Positions 13,448 through 25,300 of a stretch of 64,000 nt of DNA are shown here, in pieces. The position numbers were made by a program, and so were the translations under genes. This DNA comes from Sipunculus nudus (lineage: Eukaryota > Annelida > Sipuncula > Golfingiida > Sipunculidae). The notes under the pieces are model-generated. The model saw only the letters and a list, made by a program, of their open reading frames with translations. It searched no databases and was not told the DNA's origin. The stretch is taken from assembly GCA_026874595.1 (NCBI GenBank), contig CM049322.1:52849386-52913385 (forward strand), written 5' to 3'. Positions within the stretch are counted from its first letter, which is position 1; the number at the start of each line of letters is the position of its first letter.

Positions 13448-13670
13448 CTTGAATGAGATCTTGATGCTCTTTGCAATACTTTGATGGTGCTCGGTTTTTG
13501 CCTCCCATGAGTGGTGAATTTGGACAAGACTGAAACACTTTTGGCATAGTTGGTCCCATTTTGACAGCTGTCCTTGGAGCGGCACATTCGGCTCTGCGGA
13601 TTTTGGCATTGCCATCAATGGTCAGGTAGCCCTCCTGACATCCTTTGATGGAACATCTATGGAGTGCCCA
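13448..13670 (-). CDS. KDZ-associated CxC-like exon (array copy 3, Val to Glu variant)
   Basis: This copy has the same boundaries and phases as the other two, but one base change near 13588 turns the residue before the third motif cysteine from Val into Glu (AVCAAP becomes AECAAP). All putative metal-binding Cys and His residues remain. This is the only protein-level difference seen among the three exons. Confidence 0.58.
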
Positions 13671-16600
13671 CTGGAAAGATAAGAAAGGTCCATATAATAA
13701 ATGTGAAGGTGAACTTGGGTGTTCTAATATCATACTGCTAAACAAAAGTTGTGCAGAGGCTGTTGGAGTGACTAACTGACCAGTAGATGTAGGTGATTTC
13801 AGTTTTGATAGCAGTCTATCCGAAGCCGCAATACCATATGCATATGGGTAGTGTGTCTAATAAAACTGGCAGAACTCTACCATAGAATAATTCTTGTAAA
13901 TTGAGTTAAAATTAATCAGCTGGACAGTATCATCATTAAACCATGTTTTAACTAGAAGAGTCCATTTTTGCTTGTAAAAAACAGATCAATGCAGGTGGCA
14001 CCACACTTCATGCAGTTTCAGATACGGCTAATCACATGTGACAAACATTTGCATAAAAATTGGTGATGATAGCCTCAACTGTTTCAGGGACAGATATTTT
14101 AGTATGTATTTTTGAAAGATGAATAAGTTCAACTTCTTGTAGCTCAGCCATTTTCACAAACTGGAACCATTCCAACAAACTCGACAATGATTGTTCTAGT
14201 GATCATTACTGTGAAATATACGACAATTTGTCTAGATTGACAGTTTTGGAGAAGAAGCTTTTAAAGCTTTTCCCAATAAAAATGAAGTCATAGCACAGGG
14301 TCCAAAAATATACAAAATAGGATATAATTTGTAGATGACTGTTTTTTTGCATAGAGTTTGGTGATGCTAGCTCCTGCCATTTTTGAGATAGTATAGTTTA
14401 ATGTACAGACAACTCATGGACACACAACGCGGTACCATGCCATAAGCTGACAGGTTTGCTAGAAATTACTACAGTTGCATATTGAATGCAAAATTATAAT
14501 ACAGATACATATAACTGATGGCAAAATCTTGAATTAAGTTGAGCATGGATACCAAATATTTATTATCCATGTACAGTCATCTTTATATACTAGCAGACAG
14601 CTGTATACCTGTGATTGTAAACACTGCCTGGCATGAGAAATAACTTAAATTATAAATCTTCATTTTATAGAAGCTTATAAAAACATTTTTGTCAATATTA
14701 ACCACAGATAACCTGAAATCAAAATGTCTAGAGGCATGATGTAACTGATGCTGGTAAACTGGTGCCTGGCTAGAAGTATCTGCTTCACACAGGTACATAT
14801 GGTAAAATGACTCAATTCATTCTTTGGAACCATAAAAGACAAATATTATAAGAATTATTCAGGGGATTATTCTCGTATAATACTAATATAATTGGCTTCA
14901 GTGGCATCAGTCAAAACATGTTGTGCATATTTATAACTCATATTGGAAACTTCAGCCAAATGGCTAAGTAAAGATTCCTATAACAATGCCAAAAATCACT
15001 GTACCAAAACCATTTTAACAAACTTGAATTGTCAACATCGAAGGATAATTAATGTGTGAGATTTAAAATTTTTGCCTAGTGCTTTTTGAGAAGAAGAACT
15101 TTGTAGCCACTGAGCTAAAAAGGACTGTTATGGCATATGACTAAATTCAGCTTCCATTAACTAAGCCAAAAGACACTGAACTGAGACCATTTGAACTAAC
15201 TTCAAAAAGCACTACCCTAGGATCATTTCTGTGCGATATTAAACCATTTGGCCATATGGTTTCAGAGAAGTTTATTGTAGCCATCAGTATGATACAGGCA
15301 TTGATGACCCCCGTACAAAAAAGGCCAGGCAGGTGGTGCCACCAGTACCTCAATTTCAGATATGACTCATGTGACCAACATTGGCATAAAATTTGGTGAT
15401 GATAGCTCAAACAAATTTCTGGGATTGTATAATTTTAGTATGCTTTTTTCGACAGATGACAAAGTTCAAACTCGGCCAAAAATCATCAAACTTAAACCAG
15501 TTGAACAAACTTGAGGGAGTGTTTCAGGAATCATTTCTGTAAAATATTGGACAATTTGGTTGAGCAGTTTTGCAGGAGAAGATTTTTAAAGCTTTTTTTA
15601 GCCTTTTCCCTAGAAAATCTAAGAAAATGCAGTTAGGCACAAAAAAAAAATTTGATTGAGTTTTTAGATGTTTAATCTTTTTGGCATAAAAGTTTGTAAA
15701 GATAACTCATGCCACTTTCAAGATAGTATGGGTTAATGTACAGACGACAGAGGACAGATGCCAGACGACACACGCCGGACGATGCCACCCCATCCCATAA
15801 GCTCACAACTTGAATAATACAGGAGGCGCAACCACTTTTTGGAAACTGACAAAACTAGTCATGGTCAATATTCAATGCCAGACTGATGACAATTCAGTGA
15901 ATAATAATCAAGAATTTGTGGCTTTGTATTTTTTTTATGGGGGGGGGGTACTTTTAAGCCCCGTGTCTCAGCAGATATAAGTCCAAGTGATAAAGATTAT
16001 ATAAATATATATGTATATATATATAACAAAGTATGCTCACATTTCAGGATAGCACCGGGACTTGTATAAATCCTCTAGAACCATGTCAAACATGAGCATA
16101 CAAGACACACATGAGAAGGCAAATATAGACAGCTATGTCACGCTGGCCCAGGAATAAAAGTACTTATACTTGTAATTAATTGCTGACACCTGTACTTGTA
16201 CTTAAGTACACAATTAAGTTTAAGTACCTGTACTTGGACATGTACTTGTGAGAAGCTGAAATACTTGAACTTTTACCAACACCCTGCAGGCGACATTGTC
16301 AGCTGCCTTGTTTCCTAGTTTTTATATTGAATTGCTTCATTTAAATGTTTTTAATACAAAGTTTAACACATGAATAAATTGCAGTAACCACTGACAATTA
16401 TAGAACATTTATAATTGCCAAACAATTTCAAAGTCATATAGATTTATATTTTTCTGGAGTGCCAATGAAATTTTTGTTGGTCTAGTTGTTTAATCATTAA
16501 GAAAACTTATACTAAAGTTGGGGATCATGAGAACTATCTAAAGGTAGCTCATAAAGCATGAGGAAAATTTTGACATAACTTGATAACTGACTGAGGGTCC

Positions 16601-16951
16601 TTTTCAGAAGATTGTTTGCCACCTCATTAGTGGGGCTTGGTTTTGTGTCCATATACTCAGACTAGTGCCATCAGCTCTGGGCTAAGAATACCAGGTAAAA
16701 CCCAGATGTTTAAACTGGACTGGCACCTGAACTCTGGTAGGTTGTTTCAGTATTTGGCCATACTATTAATTTCATCATAAACATTTTCTATGATGTGACT
16801 GTGTTGTCAAAATATATGAAAATAACCAGAACTTGAAATCAGGAAAAAATAAGAATATAAAGGTATCATAGGGTGCTTTAAGATCATTCTCAAAATACTG
16901 ATTAGATAGATTTGCTTCTGAAAAGTTAGCCGAATAACATTCAATTTTTAT

Positions 16952-16954
<3 letters not shown>

Positions 16955-16996
<42 letters not shown>

Positions 16997-17020
16997 ATTT
17001 GGTGTATATATATATATATT

Positions 17021-17069
<49 letters not shown>

Positions 17070-17166
17070 TCAATGTTATCCTATAATGCTGCTGTAAATG
17101 AATAGCTATTGTAACAAGGCAGGCCTTATTTCCACTCCCCGGAAGTCTTTGAGGGTTTTGGCAGTT

Positions 17167-17230
<64 letters not shown>
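16955..17230. repeat. TA microsatellite cluster, array copy 3
   Basis: Same cluster in the third unit, with run lengths again different. Confidence 0.95.
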
Positions 17231-17233
<3 letters not shown>

Positions 17234-18157
17234 TCAATGTTATCCTATAATGCTGCTGTAAATGAATAGCTATTGTAACAAGGCAGGCCTTATTTCCACT
17301 CCCCGGGAAGTCTCTGAGTGTTTTGGCAGTTTAAGTGACCAAAACTGGGGCGTTTATTCTGTCCAGTGATAAACGTAGTTTAATAATTGCTTTTCTTTTT
17401 ACAAAATCCTCTCTGAACTTCTTCTATAGACATAATAGGGATAGCAGGGACATGAGACAGTTACACATTTCTGGAAATAAGATCTTGAAACATTTAAGTT
17501 TTTCAGTTTTTATATTGAAATTGATTTTTATTTCAATGCATTTAACATTAAAGTTTAAAACAATTACCCCTGACAATTATATTACAGTTATGTGTGACAA
17601 AAAGTTTAAAAGACATATCTATAGATTAATATTTTTTCTGCAGTGCCAAATAGATTTTAGGTCTAGTTGTTTCATCTTTTTTAAAATTTGTATATGGATC
17701 ATGAGATCTAACTTAAAGTAACACATAAAGAGTAAGTGAAATCGACATTACTTGATAAACTGGCTGAGAGTCCTTATCAGTAGACTGTTGGCACCTCATT
17801 AGTGAGTTCTGGTTTTGTGTCCATATGCTCAGACTGGTGCATCAGCTCTTGTCTCAGAATACAAAGGTAAAGCACAGACCAGACTGGTTAAACTCGACTG
17901 GCACCTGTACCCTGGTAGGTTGTTTCATTAATTTACCATACCACTGATTTCATCTGAATCATTTTCAGTGATGATACTGTGGTGTCAAAGTAGGCAAAAA
18001 TTACTAGATCTTAGATTTAAAGAAAAATTAAAACTATAAATGTAACAAGGGGTCCTTTAAGACCATTGTCACAATACTGATTAGATAGATATGCATCTCA
18101 AAGGTAAGCCCAATAACAATGATTAACACTCATGTTTTATTTTTATATATAGTTCAT

Positions 18158-18401
18158 CAATGTTATCCTATAGAGCTGCTCCAAATGAATATCTATTCTA
18201 ACAAACCTGTTCCATCTACATCATAGGGATTGGTAACTCATAGGGGGTGGGGTGGAAATAAGCATCCCTTATTTCCACTCCCTGCGGGAGTGGAAATAAG
18301 CACTTCCATTGTAACAAAAACTTAGCTTTTCCTTCTAAGATGGGGATTTATAACTCCTAGGGGAATTAGAAATAAGCATCCCTCAATCACCTATATAATA
18401 T
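18158..18401. repeat. Diverged relative of the unit's TTATTTCCACTCC block at the array edge
   Basis: Immediately after the array breaks off, the flank reads CAATGTTATCCTATAG, close to CAATGTTATCCTATAA that follows each TA cluster inside the units (for example 4322). It is followed by repeated GGAAATAAGC and TTATTTCCACTCC words. The flank therefore carries an older relative of a unit component. Confidence 0.6.
18268..18300. other. Perfect 15-bp hairpin with 3-nt loop
   Basis: CTTATTTCCACTCCC, loop TGC, then GGGAGTGGAAATAAG: the arms are exact reverse complements. It lies just outside the array end. Confidence 0.85.
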
Positions 18402-18402
18402 T

Positions 18403-18459
<57 letters not shown>

Positions 18460-18467
18460 AGAGAGAG
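18402..18467. repeat. Compound (TA)n-(GA)n microsatellite
   Basis: A TA run passes directly into a GA run with two AAAGAG interruptions. Confidence 0.95.
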
Positions 18468-20140
18468 CTGTAGCAGGTATGACACTAAAAATTACTGGAA
18501 AATACTACTCTTATCATATGGCACTGGGAAACAAATATTAAATACCAACTATGTTAAGTTCCAACATTACTAAATGGGTGTTACAAAAATTAATGGTCCT
18601 TGCATACTGATAACTTAAATGTTTTAAACATTGTCCTCTAGGTCAAATATGCGATACTGATGAAAAATTTGTATTTCAACAAATGAATGCTGCTGACTTA
18701 CATAAATAATATAATGTAGATAATTTTATAAGAACTATATTTATTTTTTTCATATATACATATGAGTAGATATATATGTAGTATATGTTATGCACTTATC
18801 AAATATCAGATATGTTAAGTACTAATAATTGGGAACATAACTATGTGTTTCTGAGGTATGCTTGAAATGGATGTATAGAGTCTGAATTTCCAATAAATAG
18901 TAACAGTACAGTACTAAAGGCATTTAACACAATTTTACATGTTGAAAATAAATTTCAGTTGTCTTATTCAATGTTTTTTCCATTATCTTATATAGTTTCT
19001 ATGCAAAGGGAATCAAAGGGGTGTATTGCCAAACCAAATTTCATAGGCCTGCAGTGCATTAATCATCGGATCTTTTCAGGCAATGATACAATTACATGTA
19101 TTCAATTACATGCCCCTGAAATACAATGTGTAATTGAACAAGTTATAATAAGGCAGATAAGTATATAGTACATACATTGTTTATTACACTACTATGTACT
19201 TTAGTTGTCAGTGTCTGTTCTAAACCATGTGAAACTAAATTGTTATGCTGTTATCCCCCCCCCCCTGCCAAATTGTCAGGTTGACCTAAAATAAATTATA
19301 AAGTAATACACTAAATTGGATCTGGTATATAATTGCATGTATGTGTATGTAATGCAGTGCATAAGCAATAATTTTGTTTAACATACTATCTGATTCATAT
19401 TGGTACTACTAAAGATTGCAGGCTTCAGACAAACAACCTTAGGATATGCATGAAGTTGTACTGCTGCTTGATTTTGCCACTTATTTTTATCTGCCACTTA
19501 CACTCTCCTCCATTACATAATCCTATACATCAGTACGTTTGTCCATATACACTCATAACCTCATAGAGACAGTGCTTGAGTGATCCTACAGTCGCCCTGA
19601 GGCCCATGTTCTAGAGTGGCTCCTTTATATTACATGCAATGTAATGCTGCATTTTGGAGCTTTAATTTTCAAAATTAATATTCCAACCCGTTTACATTTA
19701 AATTATTTTTTTTTTGTTTGTAAGTCAGATTGACTACAATGTCGCTAATACCCTTTTTTAAATTACACTTATTGTATCCTCTGGCGCGATATAAAAGTTC
19801 ATGGAGACATAAATGGAAATGCCACATTTATTTACAATACAGACCTGTTACAGAGGTCAGTGGGTTTACCAGTAAGTAAACCGAACCATTATAAAAAAGG
19901 CCCTTGGCCTGGCTGGTACTCACCTGACCGAGACAGCTATATGACATGCCGAAAAAATGCAGGAGCAGGTGTTGATATATGCGAGTTGATGTCGATCCTA
20001 CTGGGAAGGAGGAGAACTGACAGTTTTCGCCAATAAGGAAATAACACCGGTTCCATCCGAAATAGCATGCAGGGTTCGCAACGGACACCAGTTGAACAGA
20101 GTTGCCCACTGGTATCCCCTTACCGCCCTTGACATCGTAG
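18468..20140. other. Stretch with no supported gene
   Basis: The sequence is AT-rich with short chance frames. A short C run lies near 19255. From about 19830 the GC content rises and the plus strand opens in one frame (about 19989-20379), competing with the frame favoured at 20141-20368. I could not decide whether that upstream frame is coding. Confidence 0.5.
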
Positions 20141-20368
20141 TTCCAATACAGTTCGAAGGTTACGCAACACCTGTTAAGCGCAAGCGTACCGGTTTACACA
20201 GCAGTCTTGGACATGCTCCACGCCAAAATTCTACAAACCATTTCGGCAAGCCGACCATTTCCGGGTCAGCCAGGCGTGGCACCTTATTGCCTTTCCTTAT
20301 CAGATTACTGTGTAATGATGACGGAGGCTGGACCTCTTCCGTGGAGCATCCAGTTAGCGCCTCGGTTG
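20141..20368 (+). CDS. Exon-like segment, unknown protein (left part of GC-richer block)
   Basis: The frame is open from just after a stop at 20138-20140 to a donor-like TTG followed by GTGAGC at 20369. A pyrimidine-rich tract ending in CATCGTAG directly precedes 20141 and could be the acceptor; a start at the ATG at 20213 is an alternative. The translation includes VLDMLHAKILQTI and PLPWSIQLAPRL and is not recognised. The segment joins in phase 0 to the open segment at 20438. Two other frames are also open across much of this block, so strand and frame are uncertain. It could be the 5' part of the DUF3987-like gene downstream or a separate gene. Confidence 0.35.
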
Positions 20369-20437
20369 GTGAGCAATAGGCCCACGGGGCAGATTGTGCT
20401 ATGATTTGCTGACCTGTACTTACGTGGGGTTTATCAG

Positions 20438-20575
20438 ACGGCAAGCAACAAGAGCCTGCATTACCAGTTTGAAGTGCGAAGTAACAACAAATCATCTTTA
20501 TATATATTTGATACAGACCGGGAACACGAGACCGTGAGTGATTGCATATCGGTGGGAATCTGCACTGCACAAAAG
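20438..20575 (+). CDS. Exon-like segment, unknown protein (right part of GC-richer block)
   Basis: A 138-bp open segment is preceded by TTTATCAG and followed by the donor-like CAAAAG then GTTAGT. It is phase 0 at both ends. The 46-residue translation is polar and protein-like (LHYQFEVRSNNK, then FDTDREHETVSDC) with no recognised domain. Upstream the same frame stays open back to a TGA at 20402-20404, which would lie inside the proposed 69-nt intron 20369-20437. That interval has a branch-like TTTGCTGAC and is a multiple of three, so its retention would simply terminate translation. Confidence 0.45.
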
Positions 20576-22124
20576 GTTAGTCCTCTAAGTTTTGGATTGA
20601 TTGCCTGATCTGTGCTGATTGTGTAATGCACGAAATCCATGGTGCATGAAAACCAAAGACCGTTAGTAGTTTAATACGGGTACCAAAGTGGTTGATATAC
20701 CGGGGATGATGGGGACTTGTTAAAAACAAGATTTGCAAGTATTAAATAAGGTGTAATATCAAAATGCAAATAACGTTCAACCCTTCAGAAGTAGTGCTTC
20801 CTGCAACATTTAACATATTGAAAGTTTAATAGGAGAAGAATTGCAGTACATGCAGTCTGAGCTAAATCACTATAAAATTGTATATAAGCAGCTAGACCAC
20901 TAAAAATTATGTGAATAGTATAGAGTAAGTTTTGGCAGATATTTATCAGTGCACAGTAATATTAAAAATCTACCCTCATGAGGTAAACAGCTGTCTAAAT
21001 TGATAAAAAGAAATGTTGTCAGTAAATTACATACTAGAAAGTAGATTAGAGTGCCCTTGGGGGGGGGGGGGTGGGGGGGGGGGGAGGGGTTGAGCAAGGG
21101 ATGCATTGGTGAATAGTGGTCCTTGGGGTATGAGACACACAAGTGCATTATGGACTAATACCTGTGGTATGTTCTAGCTCGTTACTGATCTGACCTGTCG
21201 CCAAATGTATTAATCTCTCCGGAGGTAGTGGTTTGGAGAACATAAGTTATGCCAATGTTAGGTCAATGTGGCAAACAGTGTGTGCATGCTGTGACTTGTT
21301 TGTCAAAGTAATGCTTTTCAGTGTTATGAAGTCAGTGATCATAATTGTGTAGCCAAAAGCCAAAGTAATCTCATTATCAAAATGTTCATGATTTGATTAA
21401 AAAAAAGGAGGCCTTAGCATCTTGCTGAGATCAACAAGGTCAATTCCATGTAAGAACCGGTTATGAGTATCAGAAAAAAATGTATCCATTAATTGTGAGT
21501 CGGACAAGATATCTACCCCAGATAATTTAATATAATAACTGAGGTTAAAACTTGGGCAAGTTCACATGACATGACCCTCTAAGGGTATTGTTTGTCCCAG
21601 GAAACAAAAGTGTACAAAAGTGGGATTTCAAGGTTTTTTTTTTTTCATACATGCGTCTAGTGACCTTGGTATGACTGTTCAGTAAATGTACAGCAAACAA
21701 ATTTGGGTATTGAGTATTTAAATGTTTGAAGGTTGTGTAAAAATTAAGGAATAACTCCTTTTTTATTATGAGAAAGGTACAGAATATATGTTGCTCATGG
21801 TTTGATCATAATTTCTGTATAGAACTCAAATAGTAGCATCTATGTAGAGTCTATTGAATGTGATTCATTTAACTTTATGTACCTCTGGCATATGTAAGAG
21901 ATAACAAATCATAGTAAAATCCCCAGAGGCCTATTAAGTAAGCCCTATTATGTCTGTTGTATTGGTTAAATTGTTCTGGTTCTGGTCCGTGATAGAAATC
22001 CTTGCGTAGCACTATTCCAATGTAAAAATCTTTAGAAAAAATATAATTTCTGAGATGTTGAAAAAAAATATAACAATGGCAAAACTGTGGAAGGAACTGT
22101 AGACTTCCATGCTAATTTTTAGAT
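20576..22124. other. Stretch with no supported gene; G-rich tract inside
   Basis: AT-rich sequence without convincing exons. It holds the long G tract at 21057-21090. Confidence 0.5.
21057..21090 (+). repeat. Poly-G tract with G-quadruplex potential
   Basis: Three long G runs separated by single T or A bases make a near-continuous ~30-nt G tract. Confidence 0.9.
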
Positions 22125-22313
22125 ATGGCTGCATTTACCCAGCCAATCAAATTTTATGTATGTTCCTATGAAGAATTTGGTTCTGCAAGCATTGAACCTA
22201 TTGATATTAGTGTTGTCAGGGCACTTTCCCGGTTTCTTCCCTATCCTCATTATCAGGCAAATCCCCTGGAGGCAGTTTACTGGAATTACGCAAGCAGCAA
22301 GTGCCTTAAGTGA
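22125..22313 (+). CDS. Possible short coding segment, unknown
   Basis: A 62-codon frame begins with ATG in a fair start context (GAT before ATG, G after). It is preceded by TTTTTAG, which could instead be an acceptor. The translation (MAAFTQPIKFYVCSYEEF, later ALSRFLPYPHYQANP) is compositionally protein-like but not recognised. Possible donors near its 3' end would leave in phase 2, which does not fit the phase-1 entry of the exon at 26609. If both belong to one gene, at least one exon between them is missing from this annotation. It could also be a chance frame. Confidence 0.28.
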   Translation: MAAFTQPIKFYVCSYEEFGSASIEPIDISVVRALSRFLPYPHYQANPLEAVYWNYASSKCLK

Positions 22314-25300
22314 TCTTTCTTGGCTAAATATTTAATTTTTTCTTTCCAAATAGCTGCTGTTAGGTCCCTGCTGTTAGGAGAAATTCTATCCACAGACATC
22401 CATGGTTTGAGGGTGCTCTTTATCCTTTTCAAATGTAATTTGAAACCCTTGATACCTTTGTCTCACATCTTTATGTCCATACCATGGCCAGTTATCTATC
22501 TGAATCTTAACCTCAGCAGGGTAATGGATACTTGTCATCATGAAAATGTAACAACACCATCCTCTGACATGTTATATGTCCCTGATATATGGGCCTAGTC
22601 TAGATGAAAAAGGTATGGGTTAAAACATGGCCGCATCCTCTTAAAAGGCCATACAGATGTAAAGAATGATGGTCCAGTCCACTGAACATGCAGACCTAAA
22701 ATGTACAGTACATCAAAAGAAAGTAAGGTTTCAATAGAATGGATAGCTGGGGATATAGGTGCAACATCTAAAGATGAGAGGGATTGTAAAATGTGGATGA
22801 GCAGTAATAGTTATTTTCCAGTTTTTTTTAAATCATGGTGTCCTAGGATGGAAAAAGGTTGCTAATTATACAAGAACATGGGTATACAAAGAAACATTAT
22901 TCACATTATGCTCATTATAAGTGATTTGTCTAAAAAAACTGGAATTCCCAACACATACTGAATTTATATTTTATTTTATAAAGATGTGTGTATATAAGTC
23001 ATTTCAAACATGGTGGTTCAATGCAAACCAATGCATCCCCTGCCATGGTCACATTTCTGTCCTCACAAATCCAAGCAATGTCCCAATCATTCAATAATGG
23101 CTGTGTGTTAGCTGTATTTAAAAAAATGAAGATGAAAATTGTGTGTATCTTACACATATTAAGCACATACTTTCTTGACAATAAGAGTCCAAATTCTGGT
23201 ATTGACAGAATCAGGTGCTCTCACATATATATACAAAGAGAAAACAGAATGTTCTCATTGGGTTCTGTGCTGTCAGGCCTCAACAAATTAGGGAATGGCT
23301 AATTTTTTGTACATTTTGATCCCAAAGTGCTAAGTATATATTCCGTTGTATACCCAACATTACAATATATTTATAGTTCTGATTGATTAGAATCAGTAAT
23401 TGGCATAAATATACTACATTCAGTGCTGTTAATTTGCGCAACTTTGTCATGTAAATACATTCAATTTCATTTTTACAGCAGGTACACAGAATTCATCAAT
23501 CTGTTAAATGCTGAATTGTGGAAATGAAAGCTTAGGGTCTCTATTGTATTTTTGCCCTTTCATGCAAGCATCTCTGGTCACTAAAGCCCTGCCTGGGTAT
23601 CCTTGTTAGTGATGGCACACTGGTCCACCACCATGCCTCAATAGGTTAACAATTATTCTCATGTCACCCCCCCCCCTCCCTGCCCCAAGAAAAAATAAAA
23701 AAACACCACCTCCAAGTGAATTGCTATAATTGTTATTGTTTGAACTGTATTTCATTAAAGGTGCTTCCATTCCATTGTACAAAACAAAATTTTAAAATAG
23801 TATTTCAGGGATTAATCCAGAAGATGCCATGTGTACACATGTGTAGCAGAATTAATTTCCCCTTAAATCATTTAAAATATAATTAAACCCATCTGTTTGC
23901 TGAATTTGATAATATATGAGTAAAATTTCAATAAAAAAAGAGGCAATTATGAATTGTGGAAAAAAATTGATGTAATGCAAAAAAATGAAATAAGAATTGC
24001 TGTTTTAAAAAAAATCCAAAAATGTTAAGCAGTTAACCATTTGGCCCAAAAATAATTTAAAAAATGGTTCTAAGGCCTTCTTTTTTCAGAAATCACTGTG
24101 GGCGGGCAGTATTTTTTTTTACCTTTTTTGTATGTTTCAATAAATATGTCATATGATCAGGGAAAAGGATTGCAAAAACTTATCTTGAAAAAAAAATTCT
24201 TGCTAAACAGGTGAAAGCACTACATAACAGAGGAAGTCGCATCAAAATAGTATTATTTTCTCTTTTTGACAGATGAAAATCAAAATAAAAAGTTGAGAGG
24301 TTAAAATTGACGCGGGCGGTGCTTGAGAACCATACCTTTAATTGTTTTGGGCCTTACTCCCTTTTCCCTATGAGCACTATGTAATCAAATGTCATATCCT
24401 GTATGTAAATGTAAATGTGTTGTAACTCCAAGCACCTGAGCACTGGGGACAGACTTATTGCAACTGCATAAAATTTATTTAAAAAAGAAATATATACAGA
24501 TATACAGAGGTGTTGTAACTCAAATCATTATTTTCCCTCCCTCTTTCTCTACTCACCATCTAGTCCTTCCACGTGTGGATTTTAATATGAAAAAATAGCA
24601 TGGAACTGAACATGTGTTAACACCTGAACAGTCAACAGCTTATCAAAAAGGCAACCAATTATCATTATAAAAGTATAGATCTTATGTTCACATAGTGCTT
24701 ACATGCTTTAGTTTCAGCATTAGGAAACATGTGGTCAGTTTACAAAATATTTTGCAACAATATTGAAAATTAGATAATCATCTATGGCCTGTATTACGTT
24801 TCCTCTTATAAATTGTCTCCATTTGAATTTATTTGAGATTAAGCCTTGAGGGTCAACTTCTGCTGCACAAAATGACCCATTGGGTTCCTTAGAATAACAG
24901 AAAATATAATAATTATTGATCAATACATCTTACAGAAATTGGATTGGATTTGGTTTAAAACTGAATATAGCTGTATATTTAGAAGGTTTCTGTCTCACCT
25001 CAAATCATACAGACTGGCCAGACACACAAGAGCTTGTTCCTTAGTGTGAAAGTGCTCTTGCATTTGTTGTGAACCTATGAAGTGGCTTGTCCTGGTCTGA
25101 GGGGTCATCTATTTTGTCCGGTGGGGAAGGGGGGGGGGGTTGTCTAAGCTTGCTCCAGGGACATGCTGGTATGTCCATGGGGGGGGGGGGGGGGTTCTCA
25201 TGGTTAACATCTGACATGTATTCCTCAATAGCCCCCCCCCCCAATTTTCCTCTTTAAAAGAGGAGTAAAAATTTCCCTTTTATTGGGTCGCAAGTAAAGT

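Larger units (their letters stand above)
12923..18157. repeat. 6.46-kb tandem repeat unit, copy 3 (3' truncated)
   Basis: The third copy matches the others up to about 18157, where the unit sequence ATATATAGTTCAT is followed by unrelated flank rather than the expected continuation. About 5.2 kb of the 6.46 kb is present. It carries the KDZ-like exon at 13448-13670. The array ends here on the right. Confidence 0.93.

Noticed and set aside
20160-20570. 136-codon minus-strand frame opposite the GC-richer block
   Set aside because: It competes with plus-strand segments that have matching splice sites. It has no recognised motif, though it cannot be fully excluded.
22999-23181. Minus-strand frame with a protein-like end (DWDIAWICEDRNV) preceded by an acceptor-like TTAAATACAG
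   Set aside because: No donor-side partner or recognised family, and the plus strand is equally open. Left unassigned.
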